Below the pieces are notes generated by a model, which searched no databases, was not told the origin of the DNA, and saw only the letters and a program-made list of their open reading frames with translations. 64,000 nt of DNA from an uncultured Olsenella sp. (GTDB lineage: Bacteria > Actinomycetota > Coriobacteriia > Coriobacteriales > Atopobiaceae): the NCBI GenBank assembly GCA_949287905.1, contig CASEHX010000026.1:116569-180568 (forward strand). The letters run 5' to 3'. The translations under genes and the position numbers were made by a program. This document shows, in pieces, positions 58,401 to 64,000 of this stretch. The first letter of the stretch is position 1. Each line of letters opens with the position of its first letter.

Positions 58401-58965
58401 CCCGGAGCCCGAGCCCGCGACGGTGACGTTTATGACCAACGGTGGGAGCGAGGTCGGCTCTCTGACGGTTGACGAGGACGGGCGCGTTGCCAAGCCGGCG
58501 GACCCCACGAGGGACGGCTACGAGTTCGGCGGCTGGTTCACGGACGAGGCCTGCACGCAGGCGTTTGACTTCGAGACTGCCGTGGTCACTGAGGACCTCA
58601 CGCTCTTTGCCAAGTGGACGAAGGTCGACGAGGGCGGCGAGACCCCCGAGGGTCCCGACGAGAAGCCCGGCGAGGATGACGAGAAGCCCGGCGACGATCA
58701 GAAGCCCGGTGACGACCAGCAGCCCGGTGACGACGGCCAGAAGCCCGGCAGCGATGATCAGCAGCCCGGTGACGACGGCCAGAAGCCTGGCGACCCCGAC
58801 GAGGGCAAGGATGACGTGACGACTGGCGAGAAGCCCGATGGCAACTCGTCTGGCGGCGGCTCTGCGATTCCCGCCACCGGAGATCCCGCACAGACCTCCG
58901 CGCTGATTCTGACCAGTGCCCTGGGCACGGCCGCCGTCGGCGCCGCCATTGCCAGAAAGCAGTAG
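55417..58965 (+). CDS. Sortase-anchored right-handed beta-helix surface protein
   Basis: A 1182-residue secreted protein, ATG 55417. A signal peptide is at about 1-35. A galactose-binding-like domain (about 50-190, FFTKCGNGAGKLSVVVDDG) is followed by a right-handed beta-helix (about 195-720) with many Asn/Gly/Ile turns such as VVIRNNEIKNVQRAGIVP. A second galactose-binding-like copy (about 770-890, IYTKTGPGAGTIDIFVDG) is next, then a cadherin-like beta-sandwich, an InlB B-repeat-like domain (about 1000-1070, GYEFGGWFTDEACTQAFDF) and a Gly/Pro/Asp/Gln/Lys repeat. The C terminus has the sorting signal IPATGD (1151-1156), a hydrophobic stretch and ARKQ. It likely degrades or binds a carbohydrate at the cell wall. 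Confidence 0.85.
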   Translation: MKRGKTPRIVVGALAVLLAVPVVGMWALPGAHVSTAEEVGAAGARQAEEIVTRVQAEDAELSLQMGTNMATQFVKEAESASNGGAHIKTSAIGATVTLEFEGTGVRFFTKCGNGAGKLSVVVDDGEPQTIDEYINSSTATFQTQLFEATGLSETNEPHTIVLTTVAGEKGNFNFDYFEVISVDESSVDDTVQSPGNTTYYLDSSAPADGDGLSAEAAFDSLEDVNNVTFAPGDKIMIKAGSEFRGQLYPKGSGSADAPIVIDMYGEGEKPLIDGDGRYSDAPTFRDEGPFGEGGSAVYLCNQQYWEINNLRVTNWSDDGVDKERSGIRVEAYGGGTYHHIHIKNCEIFDIRGYNGQDSIWDVVPQGGGTTFYGARTTHRTGGINVVSYTERDLSQATSSSTAGAVLDETPTIFDDVLIEGNKIENCHSNGITTTNIRGELDDDSYRHTNVVIRNNEIKNVQRAGIVPLYTSGVLVERNLVDTFQQSYAGYGCGIWCDRANDMLFQYNEVCNGKNTMDGMAFNLDDMTRNGVIQYNYSHNNVGGGIMLHVRTNSYNRNNTVRYNLSVNDTAGYAAHQAILVCVGEDATTKIEDAKVYNNTFVNTNVVHPVYKGDEILFENNIFYLPNEGMASKADAYDLGPNTSFKNNVFAGAHSPSEPQNTGANSGNVSVDESPLAGTFYGIESLEDAMEMAKLVHGSPALEMGDASIVTEAGVQEDFHGNAAVLDGKVNAGVYNGASVDVVPDEGNPDLRPGEGSDDEPNEADYDVEYIEAEDERVKKSDGYNLVTGSQGHGGTHIYYSQTGTYVEYTFTGKAISIYTKTGPGAGTIDIFVDGEQVGVDDQYTAAQQFNKRAFTVVFDEEGEHTVRLENNGLKNPSATGNSFNFDCFKVFREKEVVKDSNANLASLAYALNDGAAVAIEGFSADVTSYEVELAEGTTGKVALSGAAESDAASVEAAAAELVDGAATATLTVTAEDGTQKTYTVTFTVAEPEVPDPEPEPATVTFMTNGGSEVGSLTVDEDGRVAKPADPTRDGYEFGGWFTDEACTQAFDFETAVVTEDLTLFAKWTKVDEGGETPEGPDEKPGEDDEKPGDDQKPGDDQQPGDDGQKPGSDDQQPGDDGQKPGDPDEGKDDVTTGEKPDGNSSGGGSAIPATGDPAQTSALILTSALGTAAVGAAIARKQ

Positions 58966-58997
58966 CCCGACAATAGGAGACCTGCGCTTCCGCAGAT

Positions 58998-59036
58998 AAA
59001 GCCCGTCAAAAGCTCACGATGCTTTTGGCGGGCTTT
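58998..59036 (+). terminator. Terminator of the beta-helix protein gene
   Basis: AAAGCCCGTCAAAAGC (58998-59013) pairs with GCTTTTGGCGGGCTTT (59021-59036), one mismatch, around a 7-base loop. A smaller hairpin CTGCGCTTCCGCAG stands at 58982-58995. Confidence 0.75.
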
Positions 59037-59137
59037 GCCGTGCCCTATGGGTCTGCCCCCATTTGGGCATTCATCCAAAACCAGCTGAATGGTATTGCGA
59101 TAGACTGGCAGGCGAGAAACCCTTCCGAGGAGGCAGC

Positions 59138-60382
59138 ATGTCCGACGTTCTTGAGCGCTTCATGCGCTACGTTCAGGTTGATTCCCAGTCCGACCCCGAC
59201 AACATGGACGTCACCCCGTCTACGCCGCGCCAGCATGACATGGCGAGCTACCTTGGTGACGAGCTGCGCGAGATCGGCTGCGTGGATGTTGCCGTGGACG
59301 AGCACGCCTACGTCACGGGCACCCTGCCCGCCTCCGCCGGTGCCGAGAAGTGCCCGGCGCTTCTGCTCTGCGCCCATATCGACTCCTCGCCCGACGCCCC
59401 CGCCGCCGGCGTGCACCCGCACGTGGTCCACTACGAGGGCGGCCCGCTCGTTGCCGGCGTCGTTGACGGCGAGCCGGTGCAGACCACGCCTGACCAGGTG
59501 CCCGATCTCGCGCAGTTTGTTGGTCAGGACATCGTCTGCTCCGACGGCACCACGCTCCTCTCGGCAGACGACAAGGCCGGCGTGGCGGAGATCTGCGCGC
59601 TTCTCGCCCGGCTCGTGGCCAACCCCGAGCTGCCGCACCCTGCGATCAAGGTGGCCTTTGTCCCCGACGAGGAGATCGGTCACGGCGCGGAGCTGCTCGA
59701 CCTCGACGCCCTTGGCGCGCGCTGGGGCTACACCGTGGACGGCGAGGCCCTTGGCGAGTTCAACTACGAGTGCTTCTCGGCCTGCGAGGCCACGGTCGTC
59801 GTGCGCGGCGTGATGGTCCACCCGGGCAGCGCCAAGGACGTGATGGTCAACGCCATCACGGTCGCCTCCGAGTTCCAGCAGCTCGTCCCCGCTTTCGAGC
59901 GCCCCGAGCACACGGAGGGCCGCGAGGGTTTCTATCACCCCACCGACATCGAGGGCACCGCCTCCGACGTCACGCTCTCCTACATCCTGCGCGACTTCGA
60001 GGCCGCCGACTTCGACGCCCGCAAGGAGACCTTCCGTCGCATCGCCGCCTTCCTCAACGATCGCTATGGCGAGGGCACGGTCACGGTGAGCTTCCGCGAG
60101 CAGTACCGCAACATGGCCGAGAAGTTCGGTGAGGCCGAGAAGTGCCTCATCGACTACGCCCTCGAGGCCAACCGCGAGGTGGGCATCGAGCCGGTCCTCG
60201 TGCCGGCGCGCGGCGGCACCGACGGCGCCCAGCTCACCTTCCGCGGGCTGCCCTGTCCCAACATCGCCACTGGTGGCTACAACGCCCACTCCGTGCGCGA
60301 GTTCGTGCCCGTGCGCAGCCTTGAGCTCACGGTCGACCTGCTCGAGCGACTCGTGGCCAAGTTTGCCGTTGCGGGGGAGTAG
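59138..60382 (+). CDS. pepT: Peptidase T (tripeptidase)
   Basis: A 414-residue protein; ATG 59138 has GAGGAGGCAGC before it. It is a M20 zinc peptidase: CAHIDSSPDAPAAGVHP (metal-ligand His with Asp, about 79-95), SADDKAGVAEICAL (about 141-154), VPDEEIGHGAELLD with the catalytic Glu, and GYNAHSVREFVPV at the end with the last His ligand. PepT removes N-terminal residues from tripeptides in the cytoplasm. The membrane-protein gene begins 4 bases after its stop. Confidence 0.95.
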   Translation: MSDVLERFMRYVQVDSQSDPDNMDVTPSTPRQHDMASYLGDELREIGCVDVAVDEHAYVTGTLPASAGAEKCPALLLCAHIDSSPDAPAAGVHPHVVHYEGGPLVAGVVDGEPVQTTPDQVPDLAQFVGQDIVCSDGTTLLSADDKAGVAEICALLARLVANPELPHPAIKVAFVPDEEIGHGAELLDLDALGARWGYTVDGEALGEFNYECFSACEATVVVRGVMVHPGSAKDVMVNAITVASEFQQLVPAFERPEHTEGREGFYHPTDIEGTASDVTLSYILRDFEAADFDARKETFRRIAAFLNDRYGEGTVTVSFREQYRNMAEKFGEAEKCLIDYALEANREVGIEPVLVPARGGTDGAQLTFRGLPCPNIATGGYNAHSVREFVPVRSLELTVDLLERLVAKFAVAGE

Positions 60383-60385
60383 CCG

Positions 60386-60922
60386 ATGGCGGAGGCGCTG
60401 CTCGTTGCGATCGCGATAGTCATCCCTGCCGTTGCCCTCGTGCTCGAGCACGTTGGCAACGTGCGCATCTCCGAGCGGCACCACAGCCATCACGACACCT
60501 ACGTCGTGCCGGTCTCGTTCACGCGCCTCATCGTGCTTGCCATGACGTTCATGGCAACGCTCGGGCTGCTGCTGGCCTGGCTCTGCGACATAGGCGTGCT
60601 CCAAGCCGAGGTCTCACTGGTGCTGAGCTTCTTTGATGCGTTTCTCGTCACCTCCCTCGCGATTCGGTGCGTCTTCTGCCGCTATCGAGTCTCCACCTTC
60701 AGCGACTGCATGGTGGTCACTCCGCTCCTTGGCCCCAGGGTCTGGGTTCACTACGACCGGATCGACCGTCTCGAGTGGTCTGGTCTGCGCAAGGAGTCGG
60801 GCTTCAGAAACCTTGTGGTCTGGGTCGGCGGGCGCCGCGTGGTGACGCTTCTCGGCATCGTGGACGTGGAGCAGATCATCATGACCATCGATCGCTTTGA
60901 CCTGCTGCCGCAGACCGCCTGA
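60386..60922 (+). CDS. Membrane protein with PH-like domain, unknown function
   Basis: A 178-residue protein, ATG 60386. Three hydrophobic segments (about 4-22, 45-68 and 75-98) are followed by a basic beta-rich part (about 100-175, RVSTFSDCMVVTPLLGPRVWVHYDRIDRLEW) that resembles a bacterial PH domain. It starts 4 bases after pepT and is probably cotranscribed. I do not recognise a specific family. Confidence 0.65.
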   Translation: MAEALLVAIAIVIPAVALVLEHVGNVRISERHHSHHDTYVVPVSFTRLIVLAMTFMATLGLLLAWLCDIGVLQAEVSLVLSFFDAFLVTSLAIRCVFCRYRVSTFSDCMVVTPLLGPRVWVHYDRIDRLEWSGLRKESGFRNLVVWVGGRRVVTLLGIVDVEQIIMTIDRFDLLPQTA

Positions 60923-60966
60923 CGAGGACTTCTCCGCCGCCGTTGTTGCCGCGCCCGACGCGGCTC

Positions 60967-61536
60967 TCAGCTGATGCGTCTGGCGAACCACCTCCCTCGC
61001 TCCCACCAGATGATTCTTCGCGTCTCCGAGCGGTTGCGTCGCCGGAAGGTGACCTCCCATGCGAGCACCTTGGTGCCGCGCTCCCAGCGCCCGAGATCGC
61101 GCAGGGGTGAGGACGAGACGACCTTGAAGCGTCTGCCGTCAGGCCACACGACCTCGAGCGGGCGCGTCTCTCCCTCCTCGCTGGTCTCGCACACCACGCG
61201 GAGGTAGGTGCGCTCGCTCCTGAGCGGCACCCCGTTGGTGCCCGCAAGGGTGTGCGGCCCCGTCTGGCGCGGCGTGGCATCGTCCCAGCCTTCTCCGTGC
61301 CCGCCCGTGGTCTCCCAGCTCGAGCAGTCGACGCCCGCTGCCTCCCAGTTCACGACGGCATCGCTCCCCGCGCCCTGTTCATCGGCACCGCTCTTCTCGT
61401 CCGACGGCTCCCCGTGCGCGGGCCTCCCACCGCCCTTCTCGGCCTCCCGCTCTGCCTCTCGCACCATCTCCGCGTAGCCGCTGAGTGCCGCAAAGGGCAA
61501 GAACTGCGCGGCGCGCGACGTGCTGGCCTCACTCAT
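60967..61536 (-). CDS. YolD-like protein in an SOS-type operon
   Basis: A 189-residue protein; ATG 61536 overlaps the polymerase stop by 8 bases (ATGAGTGA). The N terminus SRAAQFLPFAALSGYAEMVREAE (about 7-29) matches the YolD-like motif (RA.QFMPF.AL.G......E) that is usually found beside UvrX/UmuC-type polymerases. A long Glu/Gly/Ser-rich linker follows (about 30-90), then a basic beta-rich C-terminal domain (about 105-189). Function is not established. It is read as the second gene of a damage-inducible pair. Confidence 0.75.
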   Translation of the reverse strand: MSEASTSRAAQFLPFAALSGYAEMVREAEREAEKGGGRPAHGEPSDEKSGADEQGAGSDAVVNWEAAGVDCSSWETTGGHGEGWDDATPRQTGPHTLAGTNGVPLRSERTYLRVVCETSEEGETRPLEVVWPDGRRFKVVSSSPLRDLGRWERGTKVLAWEVTFRRRNRSETRRIIWWERGRWFARRIS

Positions 61537-62806
61537 GGTGGCCACCCACCTGCTCGGCACGTGCGAGGCCCGTGGCGCAGGGCCGCAGGTCAACCCCGCG
61601 GAAGACGGCCGTGTTCCCAAAGCGGTCCCTCGCCCGAGCCTCCGCCCGGGCGAGGGCACGCTCCGCGTCTGCCCGCCTGCCGGGACCGAAGAGCGGCGCC
61701 TGGACGGATGCGGCCCCCACGAGTCCGGTGAGGGCGATGCCCACGCGCCGGACGGGGCGGGCGGGATCGACCACCTCGCGCCACACGCGGGAGACGGCGT
61801 CCCAGAGGGCCTCCCGGGAGTCGGTGGGGGCGGGGAGGCGCCGCGCCGCGGACGCCCCGGGCGCGCCCGCCAGATCGTCCCAGGCGTACCCGCACCACAC
61901 GGAGACTCCGCTCGCGGCCTCCCCACGCCCGACGAGCTGGAGCGCCGAGGCGTCCGTCATCTCGCGCAGCACCACGAGCGCCTCGTCGAAGGCGTAGTCT
62001 CTCATGAGCACCTGACCGTTTGAGATGGAGTGCCCCTTGGGCTCGTAGGACTTTATCTGCGAGAGGGTGCAGGACTCGCGCCCCCAGGCGTGGTCGATGA
62101 GGGTGTTTGCCGTGACGCCAAACTCCGAGCGCAGCTCGTTCGGGGGGATGCGCGTGACGCCGTGAAGGTCTCGAGCGCCCCATTTGAGCAGTCGGCGGGC
62201 CGTTCCGGACGCGATGCCCCAGATGTCCGTTATCGGCCGATGGTGCCAGACGCGCCTTTTGAACGCCTCCTCGTCGAGAACGCCCGTGTGGTCGCTCTCG
62301 TGCTTGGCGATGAGGTCGAGCGCGACCTTGGAGAGAAAGAGGTTGGTGCCCAGTCCCGCGGTGGCGCAGATCTTGGTCTCGCGCTCCACGTCCGCCATGA
62401 GGGCCCACGAGAGCTCCCGCGGCGTCATGTCGTAGAGCCGGAGATAGGGGGCCGTGTCTATGAAGCACTCGTCAACGGAATAGACGTGCAGGTCCTCTTG
62501 AGAAACGCGCCGCAGGTAGATGGCCACAATCTGCGACGACACCTCCATGTAGCGGCGCATGCGCGGGCGCACCATGAGGTAGCGCAGGTTGGACGGGATG
62601 TCCCGCACGCGCGGGCGGGGCGGGCAGCCGTGCGCCTTGAGGGCGGGGGAGACGGCGAGGCAGATGGTGCCCGGGCCGCGCGACGGGTCCGCCACGACGA
62701 GGTGCGTGGAGAACGGGTCCAACCCGCGGTCGGCGCACTCCACCGAGGCGTAGAAGCTCTTGAGGTCGATCGCAAGGTAGCGGTACTCCTCTTCCGGTGT
62801 GGCCAT
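61529..62806 (-). CDS. Y-family DNA polymerase (UvrX/UmuC-like)
   Basis: A 425-residue protein, ATG 62806 (GGAGGGGAC before it). The palm has IDLKSFYASVECADRGLDP (about 13-31) with the first catalytic Asp, and YSVDECFIDTAP (about 107-118) with the Asp-Glu pair; the thumb and little-finger domains follow. It lies in the UvrX/YqjW subfamily of Gram-positive Y-family polymerases, which carry out error-prone synthesis past lesions. LexA-box-like sites stand upstream at 62820-62888. The YolD-like gene overlaps its stop. Confidence 0.85.
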   Translation of the reverse strand: MATPEEEYRYLAIDLKSFYASVECADRGLDPFSTHLVVADPSRGPGTICLAVSPALKAHGCPPRPRVRDIPSNLRYLMVRPRMRRYMEVSSQIVAIYLRRVSQEDLHVYSVDECFIDTAPYLRLYDMTPRELSWALMADVERETKICATAGLGTNLFLSKVALDLIAKHESDHTGVLDEEAFKRRVWHHRPITDIWGIASGTARRLLKWGARDLHGVTRIPPNELRSEFGVTANTLIDHAWGRESCTLSQIKSYEPKGHSISNGQVLMRDYAFDEALVVLREMTDASALQLVGRGEAASGVSVWCGYAWDDLAGAPGASAARRLPAPTDSREALWDAVSRVWREVVDPARPVRRVGIALTGLVGAASVQAPLFGPGRRADAERALARAEARARDRFGNTAVFRGVDLRPCATGLARAEQVGGHHE

Positions 62807-62819
62807 GTCCCCTCCAATA

Positions 62820-62888
62820 CAAACGCGTGTTCGTTCTGTGAACCATCATGCTCCAACCACCGGACAGAAATTCCGGAACACGTGTTTG
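62820..62888 (-). promoter_or_regulatory. Two LexA (SOS) box-like sites
   Basis: CAAACGCGTGTTCG (62820-62833; the other strand reads CGAACACGCGTTTG) and GGAACACGTGTTTG (62875-62888) match the Gram-positive LexA consensus CGAACxxxxGTTCG with one and two changes. The first is 14 bases before the polymerase ATG, the second 69. They would put the polymerase/YolD operon under DNA-damage control. Confidence 0.6.
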
Positions 62889-63091
62889 CACAAAGCCGCC
62901 ACTTCTTGTTCGGGTGCGGACGCGCCGTGCGGTGCCGATCGTGAGACGAGCGGCGATTTCGCAAGGTTCTTCTCGTCCCATCTACCTGCGCGTATATGAA
63001 TCTCTGCAGCTAGGATGGCCTTTCAAAAACCGCGCTCGTCTCATGCAAGCGGCTATACTCAGGTCGCATTCCCTTTGCGAGAGGAGCTCCC

Positions 63092-63790
63092 ATGAGATTC
63101 GTGCTGACTGGCGACACCGACTGCCCCATCGCCCGCATCGCGCTTGCGCAGGGTGAGGCCGTGCGAACCGAGAGCGGGAGCATGGTGTACTCGCGCGGCG
63201 TTGAGCTCGAGGGCGGGCTCAACACCAAGAAGAGGGGTCTCGGCGGCGTGTTCAGCGCCATCGGCCGCTCCATCACGAGCGGCGAGTCCATGTTCGTCAC
63301 CACGGCAACCGGGACCGCGCCCGACGGCGAGATAGCCGTGGCACCTCCCATTCCCGGCAAGATCATGGAGCTCAAGATCGACGACGCGCATCAGTATCGC
63401 CTGAACACGGGTGCGTTTCTCGCCTGCGACGAGTCCGTGGACTATACGATGGTGAACCAGGGCATCACGAAGGCGCTCTTTGGCGGCACGGGCGGGCTCT
63501 TTGTGATGGAGATCAACGGTGTCGGGTCGCTCCTAGTCTCGGCCTTTGGCGACGTTCTTGCGCTGGACGTCACGCCCGACGCGCCCCTCACGGTGGACAA
63601 CGAGCATGTGGTGGCGTGGGACGCGAGCCTGGACTACCACATCGAGGTCGCGAGCGGCCTGTTTGGCTTCACCACGGGGGAGGGCCTGGTCAACTCGTTC
63701 ACCGGGGCGGGCCGCGTGTACATCCAGACGCGCAGCCTGGCCAACCTCGCCCAGGCGATGCACCCCTACCTGCCCACGACGTCCAACTAG
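63092..63790 (+). CDS. AIM24-family (TIGR00266) protein
   Basis: A 232-residue protein, ATG 63092 behind GAGAGGAGCTCCC. The sequence agrees with the TIGR00266/AIM24 family: GEAVRTESGSMVYSRGVEL (about 21-39), VTTATGTAPDGEIAVAPPIPGKIMEL (about 70-95), GTGGLFVMEINGVG (about 135-148) and VVAWDASLDYHIEVA (about 173-187). The family is a beta-rich fold found in bacteria and mitochondria and its biochemical role is not known. No operon partner is visible. Confidence 0.85.
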   Translation: MRFVLTGDTDCPIARIALAQGEAVRTESGSMVYSRGVELEGGLNTKKRGLGGVFSAIGRSITSGESMFVTTATGTAPDGEIAVAPPIPGKIMELKIDDAHQYRLNTGAFLACDESVDYTMVNQGITKALFGGTGGLFVMEINGVGSLLVSAFGDVLALDVTPDAPLTVDNEHVVAWDASLDYHIEVASGLFGFTTGEGLVNSFTGAGRVYIQTRSLANLAQAMHPYLPTTSN

Positions 63791-63886
63791 CGGCGGGCGA
63801 GAGGTGTCGCCGGTTGGCGTCCGGCGAGAGGGGCCGTCGGTCAACGGCGGTCGAGAAGCAGGGTTATAGGACAAAAAGTGTGCTTT

Positions 63887-64000
63887 TCAGTCTAGCCAGA
63901 AGGGGTACGGGTCCTTGTGGTGGAGATCCTCCCAGACGACCCGGTCGCCCCACTCCGGGCCCCCGTCGTCGCGCTTGGGCCCCGCCGAGTAGGTCCTGTA
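63887..64000 (-). CDS. C-terminal end of an unknown protein (partial)
   Basis: On the minus strand, a frame open from the window edge ends at TGA (63887-63889) and codes for 37 residues ending GDRVVWEDLHHKDPYPFWLD. The aromatic, charged composition looks like a real protein end. The rest of the gene is right of the window. Function cannot be assigned. Confidence 0.55.
   Translation of the reverse strand, partial: YRTYSAGPKRDDGGPEWGDRVVWEDLHHKDPYPFWLD

Overview
The window is a piece of a high-GC actinobacterial chromosome. The gene set suggests class Coriobacteriia (Olsenella/Collinsella/Atopobium relatives): a 1.5-kaa 2-hydroxyacyl-CoA dehydratase activase-like protein behind a TetR gene, an AlaA-type aminotransferase with an HTH head, a DUF853 ATPase, peptidase T, a sortase-anchored beta-helix protein and stand-alone PTS IIA. 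This placement is an inference from gene content and composition, not from a phylogenetic marker.

Positions 1 to about 9,720 are of visibly lower GC and look like the right end of an integrated siphovirus. They hold the tail assembly chaperone (probably made by a -1 frameshift), tape measure, distal tail protein, a Gp37-like tail protein, and three receptor-binding or tail-tip proteins, closed by a terminator at 6925-6960. After that come minus-strand cargo genes: two RR-motif lipoproteins, a zinc-ribbon membrane protein and two small unknowns. A 128-nt nested inverted repeat lies among them. No lysis genes and no integrase are visible in the window.

From about 9,800 onward the DNA is host chromosome. 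9.8-19.4 kb: sugar O-acetyltransferase, methyltransferase, a GH13 glycosidase behind a perfect 14-bp operator, a DUF853 ATPase, a LysR/YeiH divergent pair, flavodoxin, PTS IIA and small enzymes. 19.5-28.8 kb: RNA and DNA maintenance genes (GNAT, TrmL-like, a peptide-deformylase-like protein lacking its catalytic Glu, UvrA2-like, Nth, the HTH-AlaA fusion, ThpR, RecQ). 29.0-31.8 kb: a SigI-type sigma factor, its RsgI-type membrane anti-sigma factor and a PepSY lipoprotein. The two last proteins share an NPE(V/I)EID segment and end in long Asp-rich tails, and the sigma operon and the lipoprotein gene share a SigI-like promoter motif. This is the most interesting unit of the window.

31.9-42.3 kb: Mbeg1-like hydrolase, MarR, DegV, a TetR-controlled MacB/FtsX-type ABC exporter with a long coiled coil, and an amino-acid ABC importer. 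42.4-48.6 kb: mntP under a yybP-ykoY (Mn2+) riboswitch, EngB, an OPT transporter, CoaX, a serine-hydrolase-fold lipoprotein-like protein and a TetR gene translationally coupled to the 1,543-aa activase. 53-64 kb: CapA-like protein, LPXTG-like anchored beta-helix protein, PepT, a membrane protein, and an SOS-type operon (Y-family polymerase plus YolD-like) with two LexA-box-like sites, then an AIM24-family protein and the tail of one more gene.

Intergenic spaces are unusually rich in inverted-repeat elements that fall into at least two families, and in the heptamer GCGAGAA. No rRNA, tRNA or CRISPR array was recognised.
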